DNA of 64,000 nt from the NCBI GenBank assembly GCA_964410485.1, contig CAYPHJ010000006.1, positions 15,292 through 79,291 on the forward strand, in the 5' to 3' direction. How positions within the stretch are numbered: position 1 is the stretch's first letter; each line of letters starts with the position of its first letter. The position numbers and the translations under genes are program-made. The notes beneath the pieces are model-generated. The model had not been told where the DNA came from, did not search any database, and saw only the letters and a program-made list of their open reading frames with translations. Below, piece by piece: positions 36,255 to 45,377 of this stretch. This DNA comes from CAYPHJ01 sp964410485. Its GTDB lineage: Bacteria; Desulfobacterota; Binatia; UBA9968.

Positions 36255-37184
36255 TCAGGTCATCGGTTTTTTGATTCTCACTTTAAACTGTTCTGGTTTT
36301 TGCTCGACAACCTTCACTTCAGCCGGCAGGCTCAGCTGCAGATTCACGACGTGGTCTCCTGCGGGTAGCTCATTCAGGTCCAGGTAAACTTCCCCAGACC
36401 CCAGTTCAAGCTTTCCAATGAGGGGCTTGGGTCCGGAGAGCCGCAAATACACCGAGCTGGGCCGCACACTGTACTCGCCGCTGAAGTCCTTTGCCTCGAC
36501 AGGAACCTTGCTGAATTCACGGGTGATTTCCTCTTGTTCCACCGTGATCGAGACCGCTACCTGGTCTGGCACTAAAGACAAAGGTTTGCCATCTGTTGTC
36601 AGCCGTATTTTCCGTGCGACCGAACTACGGGAGTCCTCGATATCAATCGGAAGGGTCTCCACCGACACCAGGCGCTTGACCTCGTCTGCGGGACCTTGAA
36701 CCGACACAAGTGGAGGCTGGGTCACGGCTTCCACGACCTGGTAGCCGTAGGCAGGCCTGCCGCTCAAACGCACAGTTACAGGCAGTGACCGCGTAATGAC
36801 GGGCTCGAGCCGGAAGTGAATAATGGGTGGCGTAATGCGCGCAATGGTCACTCCACGTGGTATGGGGAGGGAATCCGGAGATAAATTATAGCTAGCCGAA
36901 CCGGCCTTCGCTCCGTCCAGGTCCAAGGCGACTTTCAAGTCCTTGGCATCCAGAGTAGAAACCAATGTACGCGGACCCGTGAGGCGCAGCACGACGTAAT
37001 CGACTCGATGCTCCATCACCATCAGATCCGTCGGGATATTGCGAAATTCTACCGGCACCTCGACGGCCCGTTCAATATCCCGGTGCCCGGCAGTCCAAAG
37101 ACCTACGGCAATCACGAGAGACAACACTTTGAGTCCAATATTACTCCCCGCAAGAGGAACAATCCGCTCCCACAGACGCTTCAT
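36255..37184 (-). CDS. cdaR: YbbR/CdaR domain protein, likely regulator of CdaA
   Basis: 309 aa with one N-terminal membrane segment (about residues 15-33, IGLKVLSLVIAVGLWTAG) and three to four YbbR repeats outside the membrane, each about 80 residues (for example VEVPVEFRNIP and LPVTVRLSGRPAYGY). In Firmicutes CdaR binds and modulates the diadenylate cyclase CdaA, and the same order is found here. Its start overlaps the cdaA stop by 4 bases. Confidence 0.9.
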   Translation of the reverse strand: MKRLWERIVPLAGSNIGLKVLSLVIAVGLWTAGHRDIERAVEVPVEFRNIPTDLMVMEHRVDYVVLRLTGPRTLVSTLDAKDLKVALDLDGAKAGSASYNLSPDSLPIPRGVTIARITPPIIHFRLEPVITRSLPVTVRLSGRPAYGYQVVEAVTQPPLVSVQGPADEVKRLVSVETLPIDIEDSRSSVARKIRLTTDGKPLSLVPDQVAVSITVEQEEITREFSKVPVEAKDFSGEYSVRPSSVYLRLSGPKPLIGKLELGSGEVYLDLNELPAGDHVVNLQLSLPAEVKVVEQKPEQFKVRIKKPMT

Positions 37185-37939
37185 AAACGGACCAACTCAC
37201 GGAGCGCGGCGCGCAGCCGCGCTCCATCCATGTTTTCTCGCACATTTCCGCCGACCACCAACGCAACAGTGCCTTCTTCCTCGGAAACCACAATAGCAAC
37301 CGCGTCAGTTTCTTCGGTCACGCCGATGGCCGCCCGGTGTCGTGTCCCCCACGTTTCTTTCACGTGGGGATTGGTGCTGAGCGGCAGCAAACAACGGACC
37401 GCGGTGACGCGCCCGCGCTGAATAACCAGAGCCCCATCATGGATAGGCGAGTGCGGCAAGAATACGGTTTCAAGAAGCTCTCGGCTCACGCGAGCGTCCA
37501 GGCGGGTGCCAATCTCCATGTACTCGTTTAACCCGACATCGCGCTCGATCACTATCAAAGCGCCGATTCGTTTCTGCGCCAAGGCAAACACGGCTTGAAC
37601 AACTTCCTCACGCACATTCCCGCGACGTTGCTGCACTCTTTCCGTGGCACCAAAGAGCGGTGCCGTACCCACCTGGGTGAGTGCGCGCCGAATATCGCTC
37701 TGAAAAATGACGATGATAACGAGGATAATCGATCCGAGAAAGTTGTCGAGAATCCAATTCAGGGTAAACAGACCGAGAGTACGAGCCGAGACATAGACGA
37801 CCAAAATAATCGTCAAACCGATGACCATCTGCATGGCACGGCTGCCACGCAGAATTTGCAATAACCGATAAACCAGAAAGGTGATGATGCCAATATCGAC
37901 CCCATCCTGCCAGCGCAATTGACGCAACATTTCAATCAT
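37181..37939 (-). CDS. cdaA: Diadenylate cyclase (c-di-AMP synthase)
   Basis: 252 aa. Three N-terminal membrane helices (about 13-95) precede a DAC domain. The catalytic motifs are SPIHDGALVIQRG (DGA) and GTRHRAAIGVTE (RHR). It makes c-di-AMP from two ATP. The cdaA-cdaR-glmM order is the canonical arrangement and suggests that c-di-AMP controls osmotic or cell-wall processes here. Overlaps folP by 4 bases. Confidence 0.95.
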   Translation of the reverse strand: MIEMLRQLRWQDGVDIGIITFLVYRLLQILRGSRAMQMVIGLTIILVVYVSARTLGLFTLNWILDNFLGSIILVIIVIFQSDIRRALTQVGTAPLFGATERVQQRRGNVREEVVQAVFALAQKRIGALIVIERDVGLNEYMEIGTRLDARVSRELLETVFLPHSPIHDGALVIQRGRVTAVRCLLPLSTNPHVKETWGTRHRAAIGVTEETDAVAIVVSEEEGTVALVVGGNVRENMDGARLRAALRELVRL

Positions 37940-38847
37940 CGGCTGTGACTCGCAAGCGCCGCCGTACCGAGACGAATGGCGTCAACGATGCGAACAGCCC
38001 TACAGGTTTCCTGAACATCGTGCACGCGGACAATATTGGCGCCGCCAAGCACGGCCGCCACCGCCGCCGCCAGGCTACCCTCCAAGCGCTCCTCGGCTTC
38101 GACATTCAAAATCTTACCGATAAAGCCTTTGCGCGAAACACCGACAAGAAGAGGTTGGCCCATGATTGCGAGAGCGGGCAGACCACGCATTAAAATCAGA
38201 TTGTGTTCCAGAGTCTTACCGAAACCAATTCCAGGATCGATGACGATATTTTCCGCCGCGATGCCATGCTCTCGGGCAAACCGTATTCGACGTGCCAAAA
38301 ATGTTCCGACTTCCTGGAGCACATCGCTATAACTCGGGTCACGCTGCATCGTCTTTGGCGTTCCCTGCATATGCATCAACACCACGGGCACTCCTTCAGC
38401 CGCAACCAGATCAACCATATCGGAATCGAACCTCAACGCGCTGATATCATTGACGATGTCAACGCCTTCAGCAAGAGCGGCGCGGGCAACGCTGGCCTTA
38501 TAGGTATCTATAGAAAGCGGTGTTGTCAGGGCCTGGCGGATCCCTCTGATCACGGGTATGACGCGATCGAGTTCCTCTTGCGCAGAGACCGGGTCGGCAC
38601 CCGGACGCGTAGATTCGCCTCCGATGTCGATGACGTCCGCCCCGGCGGCCGCCATCGTCAGAGCCCCGGCGATCGCCGCGTCCAGATCGACTCGGCGGCT
38701 GCCATCGAAAAACGAATCCGGAGTAACATTGAGTATCCCCATCACGACCGTTCGATTAATGCAGTCGAGTGGACCGTGGCGGGTCATAATCGAGCCGCGG
38801 AACGCGACGGCTGGACTTGTCTGGCTGTGGGGACGCATTGAAGTCAT
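37936..38847 (-). CDS. folP: Dihydropteroate synthase
   Basis: 303 aa from ATG 38847; ATG 38838 or 38787 are also possible. Forms dihydropteroate from pABA and DHPPP. VVMGILNVTPDSFFDGSR, DIGGESTRPGA (pterin loop), VDIVNDISALRFD, VVLMHMQGTPKTMQ and VGVSRKGFIG are all present. The first about 20 residues are not conserved. It is downstream of ftsH, as in many deltaproteobacteria. Confidence 0.95.
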   Translation of the reverse strand: MTSMRPHSQTSPAVAFRGSIMTRHGPLDCINRTVVMGILNVTPDSFFDGSRRVDLDAAIAGALTMAAAGADVIDIGGESTRPGADPVSAQEELDRVIPVIRGIRQALTTPLSIDTYKASVARAALAEGVDIVNDISALRFDSDMVDLVAAEGVPVVLMHMQGTPKTMQRDPSYSDVLQEVGTFLARRIRFAREHGIAAENIVIDPGIGFGKTLEHNLILMRGLPALAIMGQPLLVGVSRKGFIGKILNVEAEERLEGSLAAAVAAVLGGANIVRVHDVQETCRAVRIVDAIRLGTAALASHSR

Positions 38848-38977
38848 GGACAATGCCTGTCCACCACTGGCATTAAACAACGACTGCCGGCAGGCAGAAG
38901 GATTTTTGGAAGCAAGCCGTTCTCCCTAGTCAGCTCATGCAACGAGAACTAGGCGGGTGGGATGAAACGTGGGATGC

Positions 38978-38995
38978 GCGGGCTAGAAAGCCCGC
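38978..38995. terminator. GCGGGCT hairpin downstream of ftsH
   Basis: GCGGGCT-AGAA-AGCCCGC: a perfect 7-bp stem with a 4-base loop, 14 bases past the ftsH stop. No clear T-tract follows on the minus strand, so it may be a repetitive hairpin acting as an RNA end. Confidence 0.5.
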
Positions 38996-39008
38996 ACCAC
39001 AAGTCGAC

Positions 39009-40850
39009 CTAAGCGGCGGCGATGGCCGAGGACGAGCTGGACAGTGGATCGCCGCCATTGCCACCGAACTCTCTTACAATCGCGTCGATTTCGGAGCCGT
39101 CCAGGACCTCTTTCTCCAGCAGAGTCTCCGCTACCTTGTGCAGAAGCCGTATGTTCGACTGCAATAGATCCCTGGCTCGTTGGTAACTTTCCTGGATAAT
39201 GCGTCTAATCTCGAGATCGATCTCAATGGCCGTGCTCTCAGAATAGTCTTGCCTTTGCGTAAAATCCCTTCCCAAAAAGATCTCTTCTTCTTTCTTGCCA
39301 AAGGTCATTGGTCCCAGTTTCTCACTCATGCCCCACTCGCAAACCATCTTATGTGCCAGCTCGGTGGCTTTTTCTATATCGTTACCGGCGCCGGTGGTCA
39401 TATGATTCAACACTAGTTCTTCGGCCACTCGGCCGCCGAACAGAATCACGAGGTTGTTGAGGAGATAATCCTTGGGATAGGTATGCTTCTCGTCGATCGG
39501 CAGTTGCTGTGTCAGGCCCAGAGCCATTCCGCGAGGAATGATCGTCACCTTGTGGACAGGATCGGCCCCGGGCAGTAACTTCGCGACCAGCGCGTGCCCG
39601 GCTTCGTGATATGCCGTGTTGCGCTTCTCTTCCTCACTAATGATCATGCTGCGCCGCTCTGCCCCCATCATGACCTTGTCCTTGGCCAGCTCGAAATCGC
39701 GCATATCAACTTTGTCTTTGTTGCACCGGGCGGCCAACAAGGCTGCTTCATTGACGAGATTCTCCAGATCCGCACCGGCAAATCCGGGCGTGGCTCGGGC
39801 AAGCACGCCAACGTCTACATCAGGCGCCAGTGGCACCCTGCGCACATGGACCTGCAGGATGCCTTCTCTGCCTTTGACATCCGGCCGAGGAACTACGACC
39901 CGGCGATCGAACCGTCCGGGCCGGAGCAAAGCTGGATCTAACACATCAGGCCGGTTGGTCGCCGCAATTAGAATGACGCCTTCGTTGGCTTCGAAACCGT
40001 CCATCTCGACCAAGAGCTGATTCAACGTCTGCTCCCGCTCGTCGTGGCCGCCACCAAGACCGGCACCGCGGTGTCTTCCAACAGCATCGATTTCGTCGAT
40101 GAAGATGATGCAGGGCGCGTTTTTCTTGCCCTGGACAAACAGGTCCCGAACGCGCGACGCCCCGACCCCCACGAACATCTCCACAAAATCCGAACCGCTA
40201 ATACTGAAAAACGGTACGCCCGCCTCGCCCGCAATAGCGCGCGCTAAGAGCGTCTTACCTGTCCCGGGAGGGCCCACAAGAAGGCAGCCCTTGGGAATCC
40301 TGCCGCCGAGTTTAGTAAACTTTTTCGGGTCTTTGAGAAAGGCAATGATTTCTTGGAGATCATCCTTCGCTTCATCAACCCCGGCAACATCATTGAAAGT
40401 GACGCGATGTTGGTTCTCCGTAAGGAGTTTAGCGCGGCTCTTTCCGAAAGACATGGCTTTACCGCCGCCAATTTGCATTTGCCGCATGAAAAAGATCCAA
40501 ACACCGATGAGCAGAAGCATCGGGAACCAGTTGAGTAGAAGGACCATGTACCAGGGCGACTCATCCTCGGGCTTGGCAGCGATTTTGACGTTTCGACTGC
40601 GCAGAGTCTTGACAAGTTCGGGATCACTGGGAGCAAAGGTGCGAAAGCGCTCTCCACTTTTGTACCTGCCTTGGATGTTGTTTCCCTGAATGACGACCTC
40701 TTGCACTTCGCCGCGCTCGACCGAACCGATAAAATCGCTGAACACAATTTCCGGATCGCGACCGTGTTGTTTGCTGAAAACGCTAAAGATGACGAGAAAA
40801 ACCAACGCCAGAACCAGCCAAAGCGCGATATGTTTCGATGATTGACTCAA
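39009..40850 (-). CDS. ftsH: ATP-dependent zinc metalloprotease FtsH
   Basis: Membrane-anchored AAA+ protease. The best start is TTG 40850, with GGAGGATCC seven bases upstream (613 aa); a GTG at 40901 would add 17 residues without a ribosome-binding site. Domains: membrane segment (about residues 8-26), periplasmic region, second membrane segment (about 90-110), AAA domain with VGPPGTGKTLLARAIAGEAG, CIIFIDEIDAVGR and the SRH TNRPDVLDPALLRPGRFD, then the M41 peptidase with zinc motif HEAGH. The C-terminus ends in a Ser/Ala-rich tail. It degrades misfolded and regulatory membrane proteins. Confidence 0.96.
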   Translation of the reverse strand: MSQSSKHIALWLVLALVFLVIFSVFSKQHGRDPEIVFSDFIGSVERGEVQEVVIQGNNIQGRYKSGERFRTFAPSDPELVKTLRSRNVKIAAKPEDESPWYMVLLLNWFPMLLLIGVWIFFMRQMQIGGGKAMSFGKSRAKLLTENQHRVTFNDVAGVDEAKDDLQEIIAFLKDPKKFTKLGGRIPKGCLLVGPPGTGKTLLARAIAGEAGVPFFSISGSDFVEMFVGVGASRVRDLFVQGKKNAPCIIFIDEIDAVGRHRGAGLGGGHDEREQTLNQLLVEMDGFEANEGVILIAATNRPDVLDPALLRPGRFDRRVVVPRPDVKGREGILQVHVRRVPLAPDVDVGVLARATPGFAGADLENLVNEAALLAARCNKDKVDMRDFELAKDKVMMGAERRSMIISEEEKRNTAYHEAGHALVAKLLPGADPVHKVTIIPRGMALGLTQQLPIDEKHTYPKDYLLNNLVILFGGRVAEELVLNHMTTGAGNDIEKATELAHKMVCEWGMSEKLGPMTFGKKEEEIFLGRDFTQRQDYSESTAIEIDLEIRRIIQESYQRARDLLQSNIRLLHKVAETLLEKEVLDGSEIDAIVREFGGNGGDPLSSSSSAIAAA

Positions 40851-40922
40851 CCAGGATCCTCCATACTCAAAAAGCGAGAAAAGGGTAACATACGCCACCA
40901 CTTAGATCAATATCGGCAGGTG

Positions 40923-42332
40923 CTATTCGACACCGGTGACAACTGCACTGAAATGCCATACTTGCGCCGTATCTGAGGTAATCTTACCAAATTCGCTCCT
41001 ACCAAAACCAGGGATCCAGATGATTTCTCCTCCCACAGACAAAAGCGGCCAGCTCGACCGTGTGGAATAAGGCACTTTCCTGTTGATGAATAAGTCTTTC
41101 ACCTTTTGATGACCCTGCATGCCCAACGGCCGGAAGCGGTCGCCCCGCCGAATATTACGAACCATTACTTTTTCCGACAAGCAGCGCGCGTCAAATGCCG
41201 CGTGCATGGTTGTTCTGGGCCATTCGGCATTGAAATTAGACGTCCGTTCGCTGTGAATTGTGACGCCGGCCTCGGTAACTTTCAGATTGGATCCCAGACG
41301 ATACTCATACGTATAGCACACTCGGTTGCGGCCAGACGAGCGCTTTTGCATAATAAACCTTTTATATTCTTTCGCGACTTCCCAATCGCCCGGGAGCGAG
41401 AGGCGCCCTTGGGGCGGCCCATCGGTGAGCAGTTTTAAAATAGCTCTGACATGACGAAAATCCACCCCTCTTAAGTCGCCCCGGAACTCTTCCAGCCATA
41501 ATCGGAGCACGCGCCTCTGCACGGCCTTGGGCTGCCTGAGAAACAGGTCAAGGCGCAGGGCCCGACCCTGGCGCACCTCGGCCAAATTGATACGTGCCAG
41601 TTCGTCCAATAATACGTCCTCGTCACGCAGGATTTCGGCTTGTTGCGACAATCTCGACACGAGGTTCGGATCGATTTGCTGTTTGAGCTGAGGGATCAGC
41701 ATGAGCCGAATCGAGTTGCGCAGAAGAGTGGGATCCTGATTGGTTCGATCCAGACGGTAAGGGAGTCCCTTATCACGCAAAAATTCTAGAATGTCGGTCT
41801 TGGCGGTTTGCAACAGAGGTCGGATTACCGTCACTGTGGGATCGGCTGGCAGCGGATGAACAGGCGCAATTCCACCAAGTCCTCTTCTGCCGCTACCGCG
41901 CAGCAAGCGCATGAGAACGGTTTCCGCCTGATCATCTTCAGTATGTGCCATGGCCACTTTGCCCAGCCCGCGCTCACGCGCCACAGCAGCAAAGAACCCG
42001 TGGCGCTCTTGACGCGCCATTGCCTCCAGATTGCCTCCAGCCGCTGCGGCTCTCCTCTCCTGTAGGTTAACCCGTCTTAAATGGATCGGCAGCTTCAAGC
42101 TCTCCGCCAGATCTATTACAAATCGCGCATCCTCTTCCGCCTCCTCGCCACGGATGCCGTGCTGCAGATGGGCGACTTCGAGGTGAAACCACAACTGCGG
42201 AACAAGCTCACATAAGACATGCAGCAAAGCCACCGAATCCGGCCCGCCTGAGACCGCCACAAGCACACGATCGCCGGCAGCGATCATGTGCTCCTGGTCA
42301 ATGTAGGAAACAACTTTTTTTTGCAAGGTCAC
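40923..42332 (-). CDS. tilS: tRNA(Ile)-lysidine synthetase
   Basis: 469-aa PP-loop ATPase that adds lysine to C34 of tRNA-Ile(CAU). P-loop VAVSGGPDSVALLHVL (about residues 24-39), HLQHGIRGEEAEEDARF and AHTEDDQAETVLMRLLRGSG are characteristic. The C-terminal TilS substrate-binding domain ends with GRSEFGKITSDTA. GTG start at 42332; no convincing Shine-Dalgarno. Followed by ftsH, an arrangement conserved in many bacteria. Confidence 0.95.
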   Translation of the reverse strand: MTLQKKVVSYIDQEHMIAAGDRVLVAVSGGPDSVALLHVLCELVPQLWFHLEVAHLQHGIRGEEAEEDARFVIDLAESLKLPIHLRRVNLQERRAAAAGGNLEAMARQERHGFFAAVARERGLGKVAMAHTEDDQAETVLMRLLRGSGRRGLGGIAPVHPLPADPTVTVIRPLLQTAKTDILEFLRDKGLPYRLDRTNQDPTLLRNSIRLMLIPQLKQQIDPNLVSRLSQQAEILRDEDVLLDELARINLAEVRQGRALRLDLFLRQPKAVQRRVLRLWLEEFRGDLRGVDFRHVRAILKLLTDGPPQGRLSLPGDWEVAKEYKRFIMQKRSSGRNRVCYTYEYRLGSNLKVTEAGVTIHSERTSNFNAEWPRTTMHAAFDARCLSEKVMVRNIRRGDRFRPLGMQGHQKVKDLFINRKVPYSTRSSWPLLSVGGEIIWIPGFGRSEFGKITSDTAQVWHFSAVVTGVE

Positions 42333-42390
42333 GGGAAGAAATTCTGCGCGGTTTATCAGAGCAAATCAAGTATTGCCTGGCGAGTTAGAC

Positions 42391-42413
42391 TGGAGTAGTG
42401 GAGTAGTGGAATG
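42391..42413. repeat. Short direct repeat TGGAGTAG
   Basis: TGGAGTAG in two full tandem copies plus TGGA, just upstream of the long in-frame extension of the LemA gene. Purely a sequence observation. Confidence 0.4.
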
Positions 42414-42539
42414 AGACGCATGAAAATCAACGCCCTAAGACCTTTTGAGTCTGCTCGCATCCACGCTCCTGGGTCAAGGCGGTTTGCCGCTGAACCTGCG
42501 GATTCTTACATTGCGCCGGCACCGTCCGGGGAGTCAGCG

Positions 42540-43127
42540 ATGGACGCGTGTAGACAATGGTCCAGGTTGCTGGTGGCCGTGTGTCTCGCATTACTTCTTT
42601 CCAGCTGCGGTTACAATCAACTCAGGGGCTTGGACCAAGAGGTCAAAGCAACCTGGGCAGAGCTACAAGACCACTATCAACGCCGTGCCGACCTCGTGTC
42701 CGTTATGACCACCACCGTAGAGAAAGCAGTGAAGTTCGACCATGAGACGCTCCAGCGGGTTATTGCGGCCGGGAGCCAAGCAAGCTCGATCTGGTTGGAC
42801 GCGGAAGCTCTAAGCTATCCCGAAACATTCCGCAGTTTCGAAAACGCGCAGCGGCACCTCACTGGGGCGCTGTCGCGTTTCATGGCGGTCGCCGAGCAAT
42901 ACCCACAGCTAAAAAATCACGAAGGCTATAGGGATGTGCAGGCTCGCTTGGAAGCAATGGAAAAACACATCGCGGATACGCGCAAGCGCTACAGCGAAAG
43001 TGTCAGTAAATACAATGACGCGGTTCGCTTTTTCCCTACCAATTTGACTGCGCGCTACCTGCTCGGGCTCAGAACACGTGAAAGTTTCCGCGCTGATGAA
43101 GGACCCGCCAAACCTCCGGAGGTTTGA
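42540..43127 (+). CDS. LemA family lipoprotein
   Basis: 195 aa from ATG 42540, with GGGGAG nine bases upstream. The lipoprotein signal is LLVAVCLALLLSSC with the lipid-bearing Cys about residue 23. The LemA helical bundle follows: GLDQEVKATWAELQDHYQRR, RADLVSVMTTTVEKAVKF, then YPQLKNHEGYRDVQARLEAM. The family function is not well defined. The 43-codon upstream extension is without conservation and precedes the signal peptide, so it is rejected. It is convergent with the acyl-CoA synthetase gene. Confidence 0.88.
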   Translation: MDACRQWSRLLVAVCLALLLSSCGYNQLRGLDQEVKATWAELQDHYQRRADLVSVMTTTVEKAVKFDHETLQRVIAAGSQASSIWLDAEALSYPETFRSFENAQRHLTGALSRFMAVAEQYPQLKNHEGYRDVQARLEAMEKHIADTRKRYSESVSKYNDAVRFFPTNLTARYLLGLRTRESFRADEGPAKPPEV

Positions 43128-43169
43128 AGTTCGTTTGCCGGCGCACACACTCTCTGGAGCGTCGTTAAA

Positions 43170-45260
43170 TTAAACGGCGCTTCGCACCGACGCCTTGACC
43201 AGCCTGACGTCGACTGCCGCAAGACCCTGCCCTCGCGCGCGCACCATGAGCGGGTTCAACTCGAGATCCGACAGGTGCTCCCGATGCGTCGCAAAGAGGT
43301 CTGACAGGCCGACCATAGCTCGCACGAGCGCATGGGTATCGCGCGGCGGTTGGCCGCGCACACCCTCTAAGACTTTGTAACCCTTTAACTCTTTCAACAT
43401 CGCCCAGGCTTCTTGCTCGTCTATAGGGAGGAGCCGGATGGCCAGGTCTTTTAGGATTTCGACAAAGATACCGCCCAGCCCTACCATGAGAAAGGCTCCG
43501 TATTGTGGATCAACGCGCGCGCTTAGAATGACTTCAGTCCCTAGTACCATTTCTTGAACCAGCACCCTTCCCTTACCCCCCGAGAGTTTGAGCAGACGCT
43601 CGCTTTGAGCTGTGACTTCAGCATCGGAGCGCAGACCGAGCAAGACAGCACCTGCCTCGGTCTTATGCACAAATCCCGGCGCAATAAGCTTGAGGGCCAC
43701 CGGATACCCGATTTCTTTGGCCATTGCTGCGGCGTCCGCCGGACTGGCCACGAGAGCTTGCCGCGGCAAGCCGATGTTGCGGCTTTGCAAAAGCGCGTCG
43801 AGTTTTTCTCCCTCGATATCTGCCGGCTTGCCGGTCGCCTGCGGTAATGTCGAAACGCCCAGTATCCTGCGCTCGCCGTATTGACCAAGAGCTGCAAGAG
43901 ATCTCAGCGTAGGCTTGATTGCTTGCAGAAAAGGAATCCCCGCCTCATCTTGATATGCGCGGCTCTCGTCAGTGCAGCTGTAAGTGGAGCGCGCGAAGGC
44001 GAGAATGGGCTTGTCGGTGCTTGCCGCGAGGTTCTTGAACAGGGCAGGGTCGCGCTTTTCCCCGCGCGGTAGCTCACCATGGATCGCGAGCAAATCGACA
44101 CCCTCGTCGTCCGCATGGAGCTTGACAATGTTCACAAAGCCTTGTTCGTCGCCGAAGCCTGCCACGCCGCATTCCAGCGGATTTTCCACGGCCAGTTCTT
44201 CGGGAATCAACGGGCGCACCGCCGCTTTAGTCCTGTCGCTCAACTGCGCAAGATTGGTACGGAGTTCGTCGCAGTGATCACAAAGCAACCCTTTCATGCC
44301 ACCGGAGTTGACAATGATCGCGGCACGGCTCCCGCGCGGAAAGCGGCCGGGCATAAACGCGAGGGCGATTTCCGTCAAGTCTTCCAGGGTCGGCACGCGC
44401 ACCAATCCGAGTCGATGACAAACAGCATCGAAGACTTCGTCCGCTCCGGCCAGGGCGCCTGTATGCGAAATCGCCTGGCGCCTACCCATCTCTGAACGGC
44501 CGAGTTTTACGACGAGGATGGGTTTACTCTTGTTCAGTGCCTGCTTCGCAACGGCCATAAACTCGTTCGGTCTGCGAATCCCCTCCACCATCAGCGTAAT
44601 GACCTTAGTTTCGGCATCGTCGACGAGAAACGACACGTAATCGACCAGGTCGAGACTCACTTCATTGCCACTGGAAACCGCGTAACTGAACCCGATGCCG
44701 CGTTCGGAGGCGCCTTTGATCCAGTTACCCAGCGAGCCGCCGCTCTGGAATACCAAACCAACGGGACCTTTCTTGAGAAGAGGAACGGGAGTCGGAAAAG
44801 TCCACAGCCCTTCAGGCAACGAAAACGAGCCCATGCAATTGGGTCCACAGATCACGAACCCAGTGCGTTCGCACAGCTCCTTCATGAGGCGAGCGCGCTC
44901 CTTGCCTTGTGGATCATCGCCTTCACCAAATCCGGCGCTGTAAATCGTCGCCGCTTTACTACCGAGCTTGGTTGCCTCTTCGAGCGTGCTCAGAACCGCC
45001 CGGGTCGGAATCAACATCAGCAGATGCTCGGGCACCTCCGGGAGCGCAGCGAGATTGGGATAACAGGGGTCATCGGCAATTTCCTTGTAGTTCGGGTTTA
45101 CCAGAAAGACCTTACCGCTGTAGGCCTTCTTCAGGTTTCGGTATATACCCATCGGCCACCGCCCCTTGGGCGAAGCACCCACAATCGCCACGGAACGAGC
45201 GGCAAGGAGATTTTGAACGGGCCGGCGTCTGAAGTTCTCGCTTGTATTGATCGTGCTCAT
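43170..45260 (-). CDS. Acyl-CoA synthetase (NDP-forming), acetate-CoA ligase type
   Basis: 696 aa from ATG 45260. Fused alpha-beta form: CoA-binding Rossmann domain (SVAIVGASPKGRWPMGIY), ligase domain with the phospho-His loop (ISHTGALAGADEVFDAVC), and a C-terminal ATP-grasp domain (IGYPVALKLIAPGFVHKTEA to VLVQEMVLGTEVILSARVDP). It interconverts acyl-CoA + NDP + Pi with acid + CoA + NTP. The particular acid cannot be read. It lies downstream of the ABC transporter genes, separated by a repeat. Confidence 0.88.
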   Translation of the reverse strand: MSTINTSENFRRRPVQNLLAARSVAIVGASPKGRWPMGIYRNLKKAYSGKVFLVNPNYKEIADDPCYPNLAALPEVPEHLLMLIPTRAVLSTLEEATKLGSKAATIYSAGFGEGDDPQGKERARLMKELCERTGFVICGPNCMGSFSLPEGLWTFPTPVPLLKKGPVGLVFQSGGSLGNWIKGASERGIGFSYAVSSGNEVSLDLVDYVSFLVDDAETKVITLMVEGIRRPNEFMAVAKQALNKSKPILVVKLGRSEMGRRQAISHTGALAGADEVFDAVCHRLGLVRVPTLEDLTEIALAFMPGRFPRGSRAAIIVNSGGMKGLLCDHCDELRTNLAQLSDRTKAAVRPLIPEELAVENPLECGVAGFGDEQGFVNIVKLHADDEGVDLLAIHGELPRGEKRDPALFKNLAASTDKPILAFARSTYSCTDESRAYQDEAGIPFLQAIKPTLRSLAALGQYGERRILGVSTLPQATGKPADIEGEKLDALLQSRNIGLPRQALVASPADAAAMAKEIGYPVALKLIAPGFVHKTEAGAVLLGLRSDAEVTAQSERLLKLSGGKGRVLVQEMVLGTEVILSARVDPQYGAFLMVGLGGIFVEILKDLAIRLLPIDEQEAWAMLKELKGYKVLEGVRGQPPRDTHALVRAMVGLSDLFATHREHLSDLELNPLMVRARGQGLAAVDVRLVKASVRSAV

Positions 45261-45323
45261 AATCGTTGGTTCTCGCACAGTCACGAAGTGACTTCAAGCA
45301 AGATACGGCCTCTCGCCAAATCC

Positions 45324-45356
45324 GGCCTTGAACTTTTTAACCTTGAACTTTGAACC
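45324..45356. repeat. GTTCAA-word repeat, single arm
   Basis: CCTTGAACTTTTTAACCTTG and AACTTTGAACCC words between the ABC ATPase and the acyl-CoA synthetase genes. Confidence 0.4.
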
Positions 45357-45377
45357 CGAGCTGAGCGAGGCGGGTCG